In this document: positions 1 through 6,211 of the stretch, piece after piece | Layout: every line of letters begins with the position of its first letter | Position numbering within the stretch: the stretch's first letter is position 1 | From: an uncultured Desulfobacterium sp. | GTDB lineage: Bacteria > Desulfobacterota > Desulfobacteria > Desulfobacterales > Desulfobacteraceae | Assembly (NCBI GenBank): GCA_937124525.1 | Contig: CAKZLA010000112.1 | Location: 1-6,293, forward strand | DNA: 6,293 nt | Direction: 5' to 3' | Notes under the pieces: model-generated | The model's input: only the letters and a program-made list of their open reading frames with translations | Database searches by the model: none | What the model was told of the DNA's origin: nothing | Program-made: the position numbers and the translations under genes

Positions 1-1
1 A

Positions 2-208
2 TTAGGGCGTACATCAATAATTTCTGCTTTATTGCACGATACTGTTGAAGATACAGAACTTACTTTAAAAGATATTGAAGTTATGTTCGACAGTGATGTC
101 GCCAGAATTATTGATGGCCAGGTTGCGCACGCCTGGGGTCTCAAAGAAGGCATGACGACCATCAACAATCTGATCAACACCATTCATGTCGATTTTCGGA
201 AGGTGTGA
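2..208 (+). pseudogene. Rel/SpoT-family (p)ppGpp enzyme fragment, HD domain only, truncated
   Basis: The open frame enters from the left edge and stops with TGA at 206-208. Its first 39 codons (2-118) read as the core of the HD hydrolase domain of RelA/SpoT enzymes, which make and degrade the alarmone (p)ppGpp. The diagnostic stretch is SIISALLHDTVEDTELTLKD, with the HD and ED metal/catalytic pairs, then DVARIIDG. Family members continue here with roughly 'LTKI' and hundreds of further residues. This frame instead switches to unrelated sequence (QVAHAWGLKEG and on) and ends 29 residues later. The synthetase, TGS and ACT domains are therefore absent, and the product cannot be a full enzyme. 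Bases 1-120 are about 35% GC against about 50% for 121-210, which suggests a foreign or rearranged piece. The residue style resembles Bacteroidetes-type Rel, but that is only an impression. The 5' end lies outside the window. Confidence 0.8.
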
Positions 209-210
209 TC

Positions 211-524
211 ATGCAACTCTCTACAATAATAGATGAATATTACGACGTCTTTTTATCCCTCCATGCTGATACCGTAGTTGTCCCCAATGCCAAAACCATG
301 AGGCCGGTAACTGGATCGACCGGCAGCAAAATAAAATTTTGCCGGTGCATTATTTTATGGTCACCCTTACAATCCCCTGTGAGTTCAGACACATGGTCTA
401 CCAAAATCAGAGAAGGGGATACGGTCTGATATTTGAATGTGTGGCAAGCACATTGAGAGATTTTGGTCTTAACCCCAAATTCCTTGGTGCCGAAATCGGT
501 GTTCGTTAGATTGTGCTGGAAACT
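211..524 (+). pseudogene. Degenerate IS91-family transposase (internal deletion, frameshift, 3' truncation)
   Basis: The ATG at 211, preceded by a GGAAGG ribosome-binding relic at 198-203, opens with MQLSTIIDEYYDVFLSLH, typical of the start of IS91-type transposases. After about 262-269 the homology moves to another frame (270-509). That frame reads RSCPQCQNHEA then WIDRQQNKILPVHYFMVTL, and further on STLRDFGLNPKFLGAEIG. These are the second half of the zinc-binding domain and the start of the catalytic domain. The usual ~45 residues between the two blocks, including the first CxxC pair, are missing, so a deletion joined them out of frame. A TGA at 267-269 also precedes the second block. The second block ends at a TAG (507-509); an IVLET resembling the family's 'VLHT' follows to about 524, then homology ceases. 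The HUH motif and catalytic tyrosines are absent, so the product is inactive. Family assignment is from remembered motifs and is strong. Confidence 0.85.
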
Positions 525-557
525 AAAAAAGCCCCGACCGTTTACCGGCGGGGCTTT
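525..557 (-). terminator. Intrinsic terminator of the tRNA-Met transcript
   Basis: Read on the minus strand, a GC-rich stem has outer arms GCCCCG (549-554 pairing with 531-536). An inner three-pair CCG/CGG extension (537 unpaired, 538-540 with 546-548) closes a five-base loop. Six T residues follow (525-530). This is a textbook rho-independent terminator, 37 bases beyond the tRNA 3' end and fitting it in strand and position. Confidence 0.9.
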
Positions 558-562
558 CATGA

Positions 563-581
563 CCGAACTGTATCTGTTCGG
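563..581 (-). other. Small hairpin in the tRNA-Met 3' trailer
   Basis: A perfect six-pair inverted repeat (CCGAAC/GTTCGG, arms 563-568 and 576-581) with a seven-base loop lies between the tRNA CCA end and the terminator. In the primary transcript it would fold 9 bases after CCA and could mark the trailer for endonucleolytic or exonucleolytic trimming. The fold is seen directly; the processing role is inference. Confidence 0.45.
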
Positions 582-590
582 ATTAGTATC

Positions 591-667
591 TGGTAGCGAT
601 GCAGGGATTTGAACCCCGGACTCTGCGGATATGAGCCGCATGCTCTAACCAACTGAGCTACATCGCC
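591..667 (-). tRNA. tRNA-Met, anticodon CAT
   Basis: The minus strand folds as a complete 77-base cloverleaf. The acceptor stem is GGCGATG with CATCGCT, giving a G1-U72 wobble and six Watson-Crick pairs, and discriminator A and CCA are encoded. The D-arm holds AGCTCAGTTGGTTAGAGC. The anticodon stem is TGCGG/CCGCA around loop CTCATAT with CAT at 34-36, and the T-arm is CGGGG-TTCAAAT-CCCTG. CAT is shared by elongator Met, initiator fMet and lysidine-modified Ile2 tRNAs. The anticodon stem lacks the three consecutive G-C pairs next to the loop that mark initiators, and the acceptor carries no initiator-type 1-72 C-A mismatch. Overall the body looks like elongator tRNA-Met, but Ile2 cannot be fully excluded by eye. 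It has its own promoter and terminator, so it is a single-gene unit. Confidence 0.95.
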
Positions 668-678
668 AAAACTCGACC

Positions 679-707
679 TTTATACACTTGCCTGTAGGTG
701 TTGTCAA
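679..707 (-). promoter_or_regulatory. Sigma70-type promoter of tRNA-Met
   Basis: On the minus strand a perfect -35 TTGACA (702-707) is separated by exactly 17 bases from TATAAA (679-684), one base off the consensus -10. The expected start near 672 leaves a leader of only about five bases before the mature tRNA 5' end at 667. This is a strong stable-RNA promoter. Confidence 0.9.
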
Positions 708-715
708 GTTTTAAA

Positions 716-729
716 TTGGTCTAAACCAA
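716..729 (-). terminator. Possible weak terminator of the zinc-ribbon gene
   Basis: Just past the stop of the upstream gene, the minus strand has TTGGT-TTAG-ACCAA flanked by an A-run before and TTT after, a short A/T-rich hairpin. It is the only terminator-like structure between that stop (735) and the tRNA -35 box (707). It is weak, so some read-through into the tRNA unit is plausible. Confidence 0.3.
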
Positions 730-734
730 GTTTT

Positions 735-2390
735 TTAGTTCTTGTTAAATTTATCCACTGTCACTGTAAAATTTTCAAGGTTATCTGGAAGTTTTGAGAA
801 AATAATCATAAAAGGACTGTATTGTCCCGGGGCCAGTGGGAAGGACATCTGTGGGTCTGGATTGCTCAATGTTTTATCCATGGCTGAGATTTCCAGTGTG
901 GCAAGTTGTTGAGCTGGTATGGTGACCCCGCATAAAACGGTTTTAGATTTGATTTTAGCCTTTTCTGTGTTTATTAGAGAGGCTGTCACCCGAACATTGG
1001 TACAGGTAACCTGGGAGGTATTGTGGATGTTTCCCGTAATGACAAACAAGGTACCTTCTTTCTGGTTAATCTCAAATCGTCCGTTGATACTATTTTTGTC
1101 TGGTACCAGCCGGATTGGCGGCGGTGGCGGTGGTTCCGGGGTCACCAATTCCGTTAAAAAAGGAATGTTAAGATCAGAAACAAAGGGAATGGTGATTCCG
1201 GTAATCAAAGATGCTGCATGGGCACCCAAAAGAAGTATCAGAAGCAAAATAAAAAAAATAAATAATTTCACAATGGGTGAGGATTTTTTTTCTATGTCAA
1301 TGGGGGGATACTGGTGCAGTGGCTCTGTTGTTGAACTGGGTGCAATGGGGGTGTCATCCCCAGGTTCTTTGGGGATATCCTTTTTTGCCAGTGGATCTTC
1401 CTTTTCCAGGATAACATGAGGTCCATTGTTGTCCATGTTCTCAGGCGAAGAGTCTGAGTCTGGGGCCTGGGTTCCATCTGGCGTGGCCATGTCATCTTCA
1501 TCAAGGTCCAGTTCCAGGTTAAATCCATCATCTATTTCGCCTGGGTCGTCCTGTGAGGAGTCATCCAGATTCAGCTCCATGTCCATGTCGAGGTCCAGTT
1601 CCAGGTCGAGATCATCCTCGGTGTCACGGGGTGTTATGGCTTCTTGTGTCAGCGAATCATCATGCATCTCACCTGCATCATCCGGTGTAGGATCATCCAG
1701 TCCAAGTTCCATGTCCAGATCGAGGTCCAGTTCCAGGTCGAGATCATCCTCGGTGTCATGGGGTGTTATGGTTTCTTGTGTCACTGGATCATCATGCATC
1801 TCACCTGCATCATCTGGTCCAGGAACATCCAGTCCAAGTTCCATGTCCAGATCAAGGTCCAGATCAAGATCAAAATCCAGGTCGAGATTATCCTCTGTAT
1901 CATGGGCTGTTGTGGATTCTTGTGTCAATGACTCATCATCAGCCACGTCGCCCGCATCATCCGATGCAGGGCCATCCAGGTCCAGACCGATTTCATCAAA
2001 GTCAAAATCCGTATCGGAAAAATCCAACTCCATGTCCAGATCCAGATCCGTATCAAAGTCAATGTCATCTCTTTTCAGGGTATCATCTGGGGATGGGAAT
2101 GGTGAGTCCAACTCTGTTTGAGGGGACTCCAGTTTCGTTTCGACAGATTCGCTTACAAGGGGGGAGGGCGGTTCATCGATACGTTCATCCGGTTTGGGGG
2201 GATCTACCTCTTCAGTTGAAATTTTTTTTACCTCCATTGATGGAGGAATACTTTTTTCTGGACCATATCCTTTGGGAAAGGCAAGAAACAGGTGAGCGCA
2301 TTGACTGCATCGAACTTTGGAGCCATTGGGGCTCAAAAGTGATTCATCGAGGTTGAATTTAGCGGTACAATTTTCACAAGTGATGATCAT
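735..2390 (-). CDS. Zinc-ribbon, Asp-Leu repeat, single-span membrane protein with DUF3426-like domain
   Basis: The product has 551 residues. Residues 1-40 form an MJ0042-type zinc ribbon with Cys pairs C5/C8 and C28/C31. A Pro/Glu/Ser linker follows. Residues ~97-300 are extremely acidic with long alternating Asp-Leu runs and three imperfect repeats (144-192, 193-236, 237-280). A hydrophobic span lies at ~372-394, followed by a Pro-rich linker (P417-P425). The ~125-residue C-terminus has the character of DUF3426, a beta-sandwich-like domain found behind zinc ribbons in proteobacteria. The expected topology is ribbon and acidic region in the cytoplasm and C-terminus in the periplasm. The start is supported by AGGA at 2400-2403, nine bases upstream, and by the ribbon beginning at once. 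The biochemical function is not established; a scaffold or sensor role is a guess. It lies downstream of hpt on the same strand but across a 184-base gap. Confidence 0.85.
   Translation of the reverse strand: MIITCENCTAKFNLDESLLSPNGSKVRCSQCAHLFLAFPKGYGPEKSIPPSMEVKKISTEEVDPPKPDERIDEPPSPLVSESVETKLESPQTELDSPFPSPDDTLKRDDIDFDTDLDLDMELDFSDTDFDFDEIGLDLDGPASDDAGDVADDESLTQESTTAHDTEDNLDLDFDLDLDLDLDMELGLDVPGPDDAGEMHDDPVTQETITPHDTEDDLDLELDLDLDMELGLDDPTPDDAGEMHDDSLTQEAITPRDTEDDLDLELDLDMDMELNLDDSSQDDPGEIDDGFNLELDLDEDDMATPDGTQAPDSDSSPENMDNNGPHVILEKEDPLAKKDIPKEPGDDTPIAPSSTTEPLHQYPPIDIEKKSSPIVKLFIFFILLLILLLGAHAASLITGITIPFVSDLNIPFLTELVTPEPPPPPPIRLVPDKNSINGRFEINQKEGTLFVITGNIHNTSQVTCTNVRVTASLINTEKAKIKSKTVLCGVTIPAQQLATLEISAMDKTLSNPDPQMSFPLAPGQYSPFMIIFSKLPDNLENFTVTVDKFNKN
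1551..1961 (-). repeat. Three tandem Asp-Leu-rich coding repeats (49, 44 and 44 codons)
   Basis: Units lie at 1815-1961, 1683-1814 and 1551-1682. Each starts DDAG, passes through a TQE...T-DTED block and ends in an alternating Asp-Leu run closing with MEL-LD. The two later units are exactly 132 bp and share a perfect 39-base identity (1588-1626 and 1720-1758), with only two differences over about 64 bases. That points to a recent in-frame duplication. A partial fourth unit follows (residues 281-300). Confidence 0.9.
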
Positions 2391-2413
2391 ACGTTACCGT
2401 CCTAAAGGATTAA

Positions 2414-2430
2414 GATAATTAAATATTATC
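2414..2430. repeat. AT-rich inverted repeat before the zinc-ribbon gene
   Basis: Perfect six-base arms GATAAT/ATTATC flank a five-base spacer, 24-40 bases upstream of the ATG at 2390. The symmetry and placement would suit an operator or a -10 region, but no matching -35 is visible. The role is unproven. Confidence 0.35.
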
Positions 2431-2538
2431 CATTTTTTCTTCCTGCTTCCCCGGGGCAGTTCTAATGAAAACAATTTTTACCCGTGCGATTTTTTCCACA
2501 GGCTCAAAATTCAGTGGACTCAACGTATAAATAATCAT
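2419..2538 (-). CDS. Possible 39-residue hypothetical protein between hpt and the zinc-ribbon gene
   Basis: An ATG at 2536-2538 opens 39 codons ending in TAA at 2419-2421. The peptide begins MIIYTLSPLNFEPVEKIARV, is mixed hydrophobic/basic and ends in a charged tail (GKQEEKMDNI). Only an AGG two bases upstream of the ATG resembles a ribosome-binding site, and that is too close. I do not recognise it. The balanced composition makes it worth listing, but it may be chance or the remnant of a longer gene. It would sit in the same direction as hpt and the zinc-ribbon gene. Confidence 0.2.
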   Translation of the reverse strand: MIIYTLSPLNFEPVEKIARVKIVFIRTAPGKQEEKMDNI

Positions 2539-2574
2539 TGCCTGTAGAGAACAGTGCAGTTAAGAAAAAAGTAG

Positions 2575-3090
2575 TTATAATTTCAAGTCAAATATGGCTG
2601 GGAGATTTCTGTATTTCTGGTCATAGTCAAGGCCGTACCCCACAATGAATCCTTCGTTCAGATGAAAACAGGCATAATCCACTTCCACCGGCACATCCCG
2701 TCTTTCACTTTTATCAATCAGCGTGCACACTTTCATGGATCTGGGCTCATAGGTTTTAAAAAATTTTAAAAGGGCAGACAAGGTACGGCCGGTATCCACA
2801 ATATCTTCAACAATAAGAAGATCTTTCCCCTTAAGCTCAAGGTCCGGTTCCTTGGTAAACTTAATGATTCCAGTTGTACTGGTTCCTGAATAACTGGATA
2901 CCCCCACCAGATCCACCTGATGATCAATGCTGATCACCCGGGTTAAATCTGCCAAAAAAATGAAAGACCCTTTCAGGATACCAATGAGAATCAACTCTTT
3001 ATTTTCATAGTCCAGGGAAATCTGCTGGCCTGTCTCTTTTACCTTTTGTGTGATCTCCTCCCGGGAGATCATGGGAACAAGTGTTGTCAT
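2575..3090 (-). CDS. hpt: Hypoxanthine phosphoribosyltransferase
   Basis: This cytoplasmic purine-salvage enzyme joins hypoxanthine (and often guanine) to PRPP to give IMP or GMP. At 171 residues it is the usual bacterial length. Visible elements are the PRPP-contact loop LKGS (39-42), the flexible loop SYSGTSTTG (66-74) and the PRPP signature LLIVEDIVDTGRT (91-103). The latter holds the acidic pair E95/D96 and the presumed catalytic base D99. The purine-binding set follows: K127, F148 in GFIVGYGLDY, and D155. Residue roles come from alignment to human HGPRT from memory. The ATG lies 9 bases after the stop of the DnaJ-like gene with no good Shine-Dalgarno in the gap (only GGAC about 14 bases upstream). 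Translation is therefore probably coupled to that gene. An in-frame Met7 is a possible alternative start. No riboswitch-like leader is evident. Confidence 0.95.
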   Translation of the reverse strand: MTTLVPMISREEITQKVKETGQQISLDYENKELILIGILKGSFIFLADLTRVISIDHQVDLVGVSSYSGTSTTGIIKFTKEPDLELKGKDLLIVEDIVDTGRTLSALLKFFKTYEPRSMKVCTLIDKSERRDVPVEVDYACFHLNEGFIVGYGLDYDQKYRNLPAIFDLKL

Positions 3091-3099
3091 AGTTATTAC

Positions 3100-4050
3100 T
3101 TATAGTCCAGTTTTTGCTAATTTTTCAATAAGTTTTTTCTGTGCCCCTGTTAATTCTCCCGGCACTGTAACGTCGATGATCACAAATAAATTCCCCGATT
3201 CACTGGAATTCATGAGGGGGATTCCCTGTTTTGAAAGTCGCATTCTGGCTTTGTGTCGGGTTCCCGGCGGCACTGTGATGGAAATGTTTTTACCCACGGG
3301 CGTTGATATATCCACTTTAGTACCCATCAATGATTCGGTTAACTTGATATTTTTTACAATGGAGACATCATTCCCGTCGATTTGAAATTGGGCATGGGGC
3401 AGGGGGCGGGATTTTATCAGCAGGTTACCCCGGGGGCCGCCGTAAGGGCTGGGTTCTCCTTTGCCTGGCACACGGATTTTTTTCCCCTGGGTCATGCCTT
3501 TGGGAATTTTTACCGTGATGGTTTCATTGTTCCCGGCATGGTTTAATGTCACCGTTTTTTTGGTGCCGTTGTACAGTTCTGCCAATGTCAGGCCAATCTC
3601 ATATTCAAGATCCTTTCCCGTGGTGGGGCGCTGGTGGCCACCACTGTGACATCCGCCCCCATGACATCCGCCCCCTGCATGGGAAAAAGGGTTTCCCCCC
3701 ATGGATGAAAATCCACCCCCGCCAAATGATTGTCTTGCCCCACTCCTTGCTCCACCAAAGCCAAATTCTTTCAAGATATCTCCAATATCAAAATTTCTGA
3801 AAATATCTTCCTGGGAGTATCTCTGCTGGAAGCCTGCTGATCCATAGGTATCATATTGCTCTCTTTTCTCTTTGTCGCTCAACACTGCATAGGCTTCGCT
3901 GATCTCTTTAAATTTTGTTTCTGCTATTTTATCATCCTTATTTTTATCTGGATGGTACTTTAATGCAAGTTTATGGTAGGCTTTTTTGATCTCAGAAGCA
4001 GTTGCCCCTTTATTAACCCCCAGAACTTTGTAATAATCTGTTGCAGACAT
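3100..4050 (-). CDS. DnaJ/CbpA-like Hsp40 co-chaperone (no zinc-finger domain)
   Basis: It delivers unfolded substrates to DnaK (Hsp70) and stimulates its ATPase in the cytoplasm. The J-domain is at ~4-70, with the essential HPD tripeptide at 33-35. The Gly/Phe-rich linker runs from ~90 to 120, and the two beta-sandwich substrate-binding domains span ~145-300 ([34 protein letters not shown]). The four CxxCxGxG motifs of true DnaJ are missing, making it a class II/CbpA-type protein of normal length (316 residues). The linker end carries an unusual [14 protein letters not shown] (126-139), with C129, H130, C134, H135 and H139 plus H124 nearby. The ATG at 4050 has AAGGA (4060-4064) nine bases upstream. 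I found no convincing heat-shock or sigma70 promoter in the 90 bases between this start and the mnmG terminator. It is the first gene of a pair with hpt. Confidence 0.93.
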   Translation of the reverse strand: MSATDYYKVLGVNKGATASEIKKAYHKLALKYHPDKNKDDKIAETKFKEISEAYAVLSDKEKREQYDTYGSAGFQQRYSQEDIFRNFDIGDILKEFGFGGARSGARQSFGGGGFSSMGGNPFSHAGGGCHGGGCHSGGHQRPTTGKDLEYEIGLTLAELYNGTKKTVTLNHAGNNETITVKIPKGMTQGKKIRVPGKGEPSPYGGPRGNLLIKSRPLPHAQFQIDGNDVSIVKNIKLTESLMGTKVDISTPVGKNISITVPPGTRHKARMRLSKQGIPLMNSSESGNLFVIIDVTVPGELTGAQKKLIEKLAKTGL

Positions 4051-4141
4051 TTTTTAAATTCCTTATATTATTTGATATCCATATGTATTCTTAATGAAAA
4101 GTACACTCCCTGTTGCTGATTGCCATGACACAAAAAATGCG

Positions 4142-4181
4142 AAAAACAACCAGGGAAACATGCTCTAAAAGTCTCCCTGGT
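4142..4181 (-). terminator. Intrinsic terminator downstream of mnmG
   Basis: On the minus strand ACCAGGGAGAC pairs with GTTTCCCTGGT: 11 pairs with one G-U wobble, arms 4171-4181 and 4149-4159, and an 11-base loop. A TGTTTTT tract follows. It lies 33 bases past the mnmG stop and separates mnmG from the dnaJ-like/hpt transcript. Confidence 0.85.
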
Positions 4182-4214
4182 GATGGTTGAAAAATAAACT
4201 TAAATTTGAATGTG

Positions 4215-6098
4215 TCAAGAATTCGACGTTCTTCTAAGGGCTGAGATTCCCACCATAATCACTGAAAGGGCCGCTGGGGTCATGCCATCAATGCGGGATG
4301 CCTGCCCCAGGGATTCCGGCATGATTTCCATCAGTTTTTCTCTCATTTCATTGGAAAGTCCGTGGATGTCCTTAAAGTCAAGATCTGGAGGGATTTTGAT
4401 TTTTTCCATATCCTTGAATTTTTTGATTTCCCTTACCTGGCGTGCAATGTAACCTTCGTATTTAAGTTCCACCTCCACTTGACGTTTTACCCTTGGAGTG
4501 ACAGGAGACTCCGGTGGGGCGATGTGTTCCACTGTGCCATAGTCCAACTCCGCCCTTTTCAGGAGTTGGTCCAGCTTTGCACCGGTGGTCAAGGGTGCGC
4601 TTTTGGCTGCTTCAATCCATTGATTCACCCCTACGGTGGGCTTGACAATGGTTTGCCGGATGCGGGAAATTTCCTGGTGGGTGGCGCATTGGATCTCCCG
4701 GGTGCGATCCAGGGATTCCTGATCCACCAGACCCAGGGAGAATCCTGTTTCAGCCAGACGAAGGTCTGCGTTGTCTTCCCGGAGTAACAGGCGATATTCT
4801 GCCCTGGAGGTGAACATGCGGTAGGGTTCCCGGGTACCCCGGGTGACCAGATCATCCACCATGACGCCCATGTAGGCCTGGGATCTGTCCAATATAAAGG
4901 CAGGTCTCTGCTGGATTTTGCATCCGGCATTGATCCCGGCCCACATCCCCTGGGCTGCGGCTTCTTCATAGCCCGAGGTACCGTTAATCTGGCCTGCCAT
5001 GAAAAGTCCGCAAATTTTTTTGGTCTCCAGGGTGGGGTAAAGTTGCTGGGGATTGATATAGCCATATTCAATGGCATAGGCCGGACGCATAATCTCTGCT
5101 ACTTCCAACCCCTTTACCGAACGGACGATGTCAATCTGGACCTCCAAGGGCAGACTGTTCCCAAGGCCCGATGCGTATATTTCATTGGTCTTCACCCCTT
5201 CATGCTCAAGAATGACCTGGTGACTTTCCCTTTCCGGGAATTTTACAATCTTATCTTCAAAGGAGGGGCAATAGCGTGCGGACTGACCTTTAATAAATCC
5301 GCCGTAAAGGGCCGAGTATTTCAGGTTTTGCCTCACCAGGTCATGGGTGGCCATATTGGTATTGCCCATGTAACTACAGAGCATGGGACGGCTCACCCCG
5401 GATGTAGAATAAGAAAACGGTGTGGGATTTTCATCGGATTCCTGGCGGTTAAAGGCAGAAAAATCAATGGATCTTTTATGTATTCGAGGGGGGGTTCCGG
5501 TTTTCATGCGGCCCAGTGTAAACCCATGATCATCAAGGGACTGGGCAAGGCCCATGGCAGCAAATTCCCCGGCCCGGCCCGCATCAAAGGAGCGGGAACC
5601 AATGTGAACGCGGCCCCTTAAAAAAGTTCCCGTGGACAGGATGACAATGGGGGCGGAAAAACCAAAACCGGTTTTATCCACCACGCCCCGGACCTGCCTA
5701 TCTTCAATGACAAGTTCCTCCACCATGGCCTGTTTGAGATCAATGCGTTCATCCTGTTCAAGGGTGGATTTCATGATCTGTTGGTAGCGGTTTTTATCAT
5801 TTTGGGTTCGGGTGGATTGCACTGCAGGCCCTTTTCTTGTATTCAAGGTGTGGTACTGGATGGCAGAAGCATCGGAAATTTTTGCCATGACACCGCCCAA
5901 TGCGTCAATTTCTTTTACCAGTTGTCCCTTGGCCATACCCCCGATGGAGGGGCTGCAGGGCATGGCAGCAACCTTGTCCAGATCAATGGTTAGCAATAAC
6001 ACCTCGCAGCCCATGCGCGATGCCGCAAGGGCTGCTTCACACCCGGCATGACCTGCACCTATCACAATTATATCATATTTTTTTTTATAGAATTTCAT
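4215..6098 (-). CDS. mnmG: tRNA uridine-5-carboxymethylaminomethyl(34) synthesis enzyme MnmG (GidA)
   Basis: This FAD enzyme works with the GTPase MnmE to install the cmnm5 group on wobble U34 of several tRNAs, using methylene-tetrahydrofolate. At 627 residues it is full length. Visible motifs are the FAD dinucleotide fold VIGAGHAGCEAA (12-23) and the block PCSPSIGGMAKGQLVKEIDA (47-66) with C48. GTPPRI is at 201-206, and RYCPSFEDK (275-283) carries C277. C48 and C277 match the two conserved functional cysteines of E. coli MnmG. GQINGTSGYEEAAAQG (369-384) and TSRAEYRLLLREDNADLRL (430-448) follow, then the helical C-terminal MnmE/tRNA-binding domain. The ATG is fixed by the fold beginning at once, but there is no Shine-Dalgarno; the promoter lies only eight bases upstream. 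Neither rsmG (gidB) nor mnmE, common partners elsewhere, follows it here. Confidence 0.97.
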   Translation of the reverse strand: MKFYKKKYDIIVIGAGHAGCEAALAASRMGCEVLLLTIDLDKVAAMPCSPSIGGMAKGQLVKEIDALGGVMAKISDASAIQYHTLNTRKGPAVQSTRTQNDKNRYQQIMKSTLEQDERIDLKQAMVEELVIEDRQVRGVVDKTGFGFSAPIVILSTGTFLRGRVHIGSRSFDAGRAGEFAAMGLAQSLDDHGFTLGRMKTGTPPRIHKRSIDFSAFNRQESDENPTPFSYSTSGVSRPMLCSYMGNTNMATHDLVRQNLKYSALYGGFIKGQSARYCPSFEDKIVKFPERESHQVILEHEGVKTNEIYASGLGNSLPLEVQIDIVRSVKGLEVAEIMRPAYAIEYGYINPQQLYPTLETKKICGLFMAGQINGTSGYEEAAAQGMWAGINAGCKIQQRPAFILDRSQAYMGVMVDDLVTRGTREPYRMFTSRAEYRLLLREDNADLRLAETGFSLGLVDQESLDRTREIQCATHQEISRIRQTIVKPTVGVNQWIEAAKSAPLTTGAKLDQLLKRAELDYGTVEHIAPPESPVTPRVKRQVEVELKYEGYIARQVREIKKFKDMEKIKIPPDLDFKDIHGLSNEMREKLMEIMPESLGQASRIDGMTPAALSVIMVGISALRRTSNS

Positions 6099-6106
6099 GG
6101 ACAGTT

Positions 6107-6135
6107 AATATATATCTGCTCCGGTGCAAGGTCAA
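6107..6135 (-). promoter_or_regulatory. mnmG: Probable sigma70 promoter of mnmG
   Basis: On the minus strand TTGACC (6130-6135) and TATATT (6107-6112) are separated by 17 bases, and each is one base off consensus. Only eight bases separate the -10 from the ATG, so the predicted start falls at about 6098-6101 and gives a leader of 0-3 bases. If it is used, the mnmG mRNA is essentially leaderless; another promoter beyond the right edge cannot be excluded. Confidence 0.55.
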
Positions 6136-6211
6136 GGAGAGATAGGTGCGCTTCATTCATTAGAGGTTGAAAATTCCCCTTTTTTCACCGGGATTTCTCT
6201 ATAACTGCCAC

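Noticed and set aside
240..641. 133-codon minus-strand ORF
   Set aside because: It starts inside the tRNA-Met gene and runs through its terminator and antisense to the IS91 remnant; none of it resembles a protein.
591..667. tRNA-Ile2 (lysidine-modified CAT) or initiator tRNA as the identity
   Set aside because: No initiator hallmarks are present, and the body resembles elongator Met. Ile2 remains a minor possibility that needs a tRNA-class model.
919..1419. 166-codon plus-strand ORF
   Set aside because: It is antisense to the C-terminal domain and membrane span of the zinc-ribbon protein, whose frame is well supported.
1551..1961. CRISPR-like array
   Set aside because: The repeats are in-frame coding repeats of 132-147 bp without unique spacers.
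1426..2121. 231-codon Ser/Arg-rich plus-strand ORF, with two other open plus-strand frames across the same area
   Set aside because: It is antisense to the Asp-Leu repeats. The reverse complement of GAY/CTG-type codons contains no stops and yields artificial Ser-Arg-Ser-Met strings; there is no credible start context or domain.
5043..5621. 192-codon plus-strand ORF
   Set aside because: It is antisense to mnmG, which is full length with every family motif.
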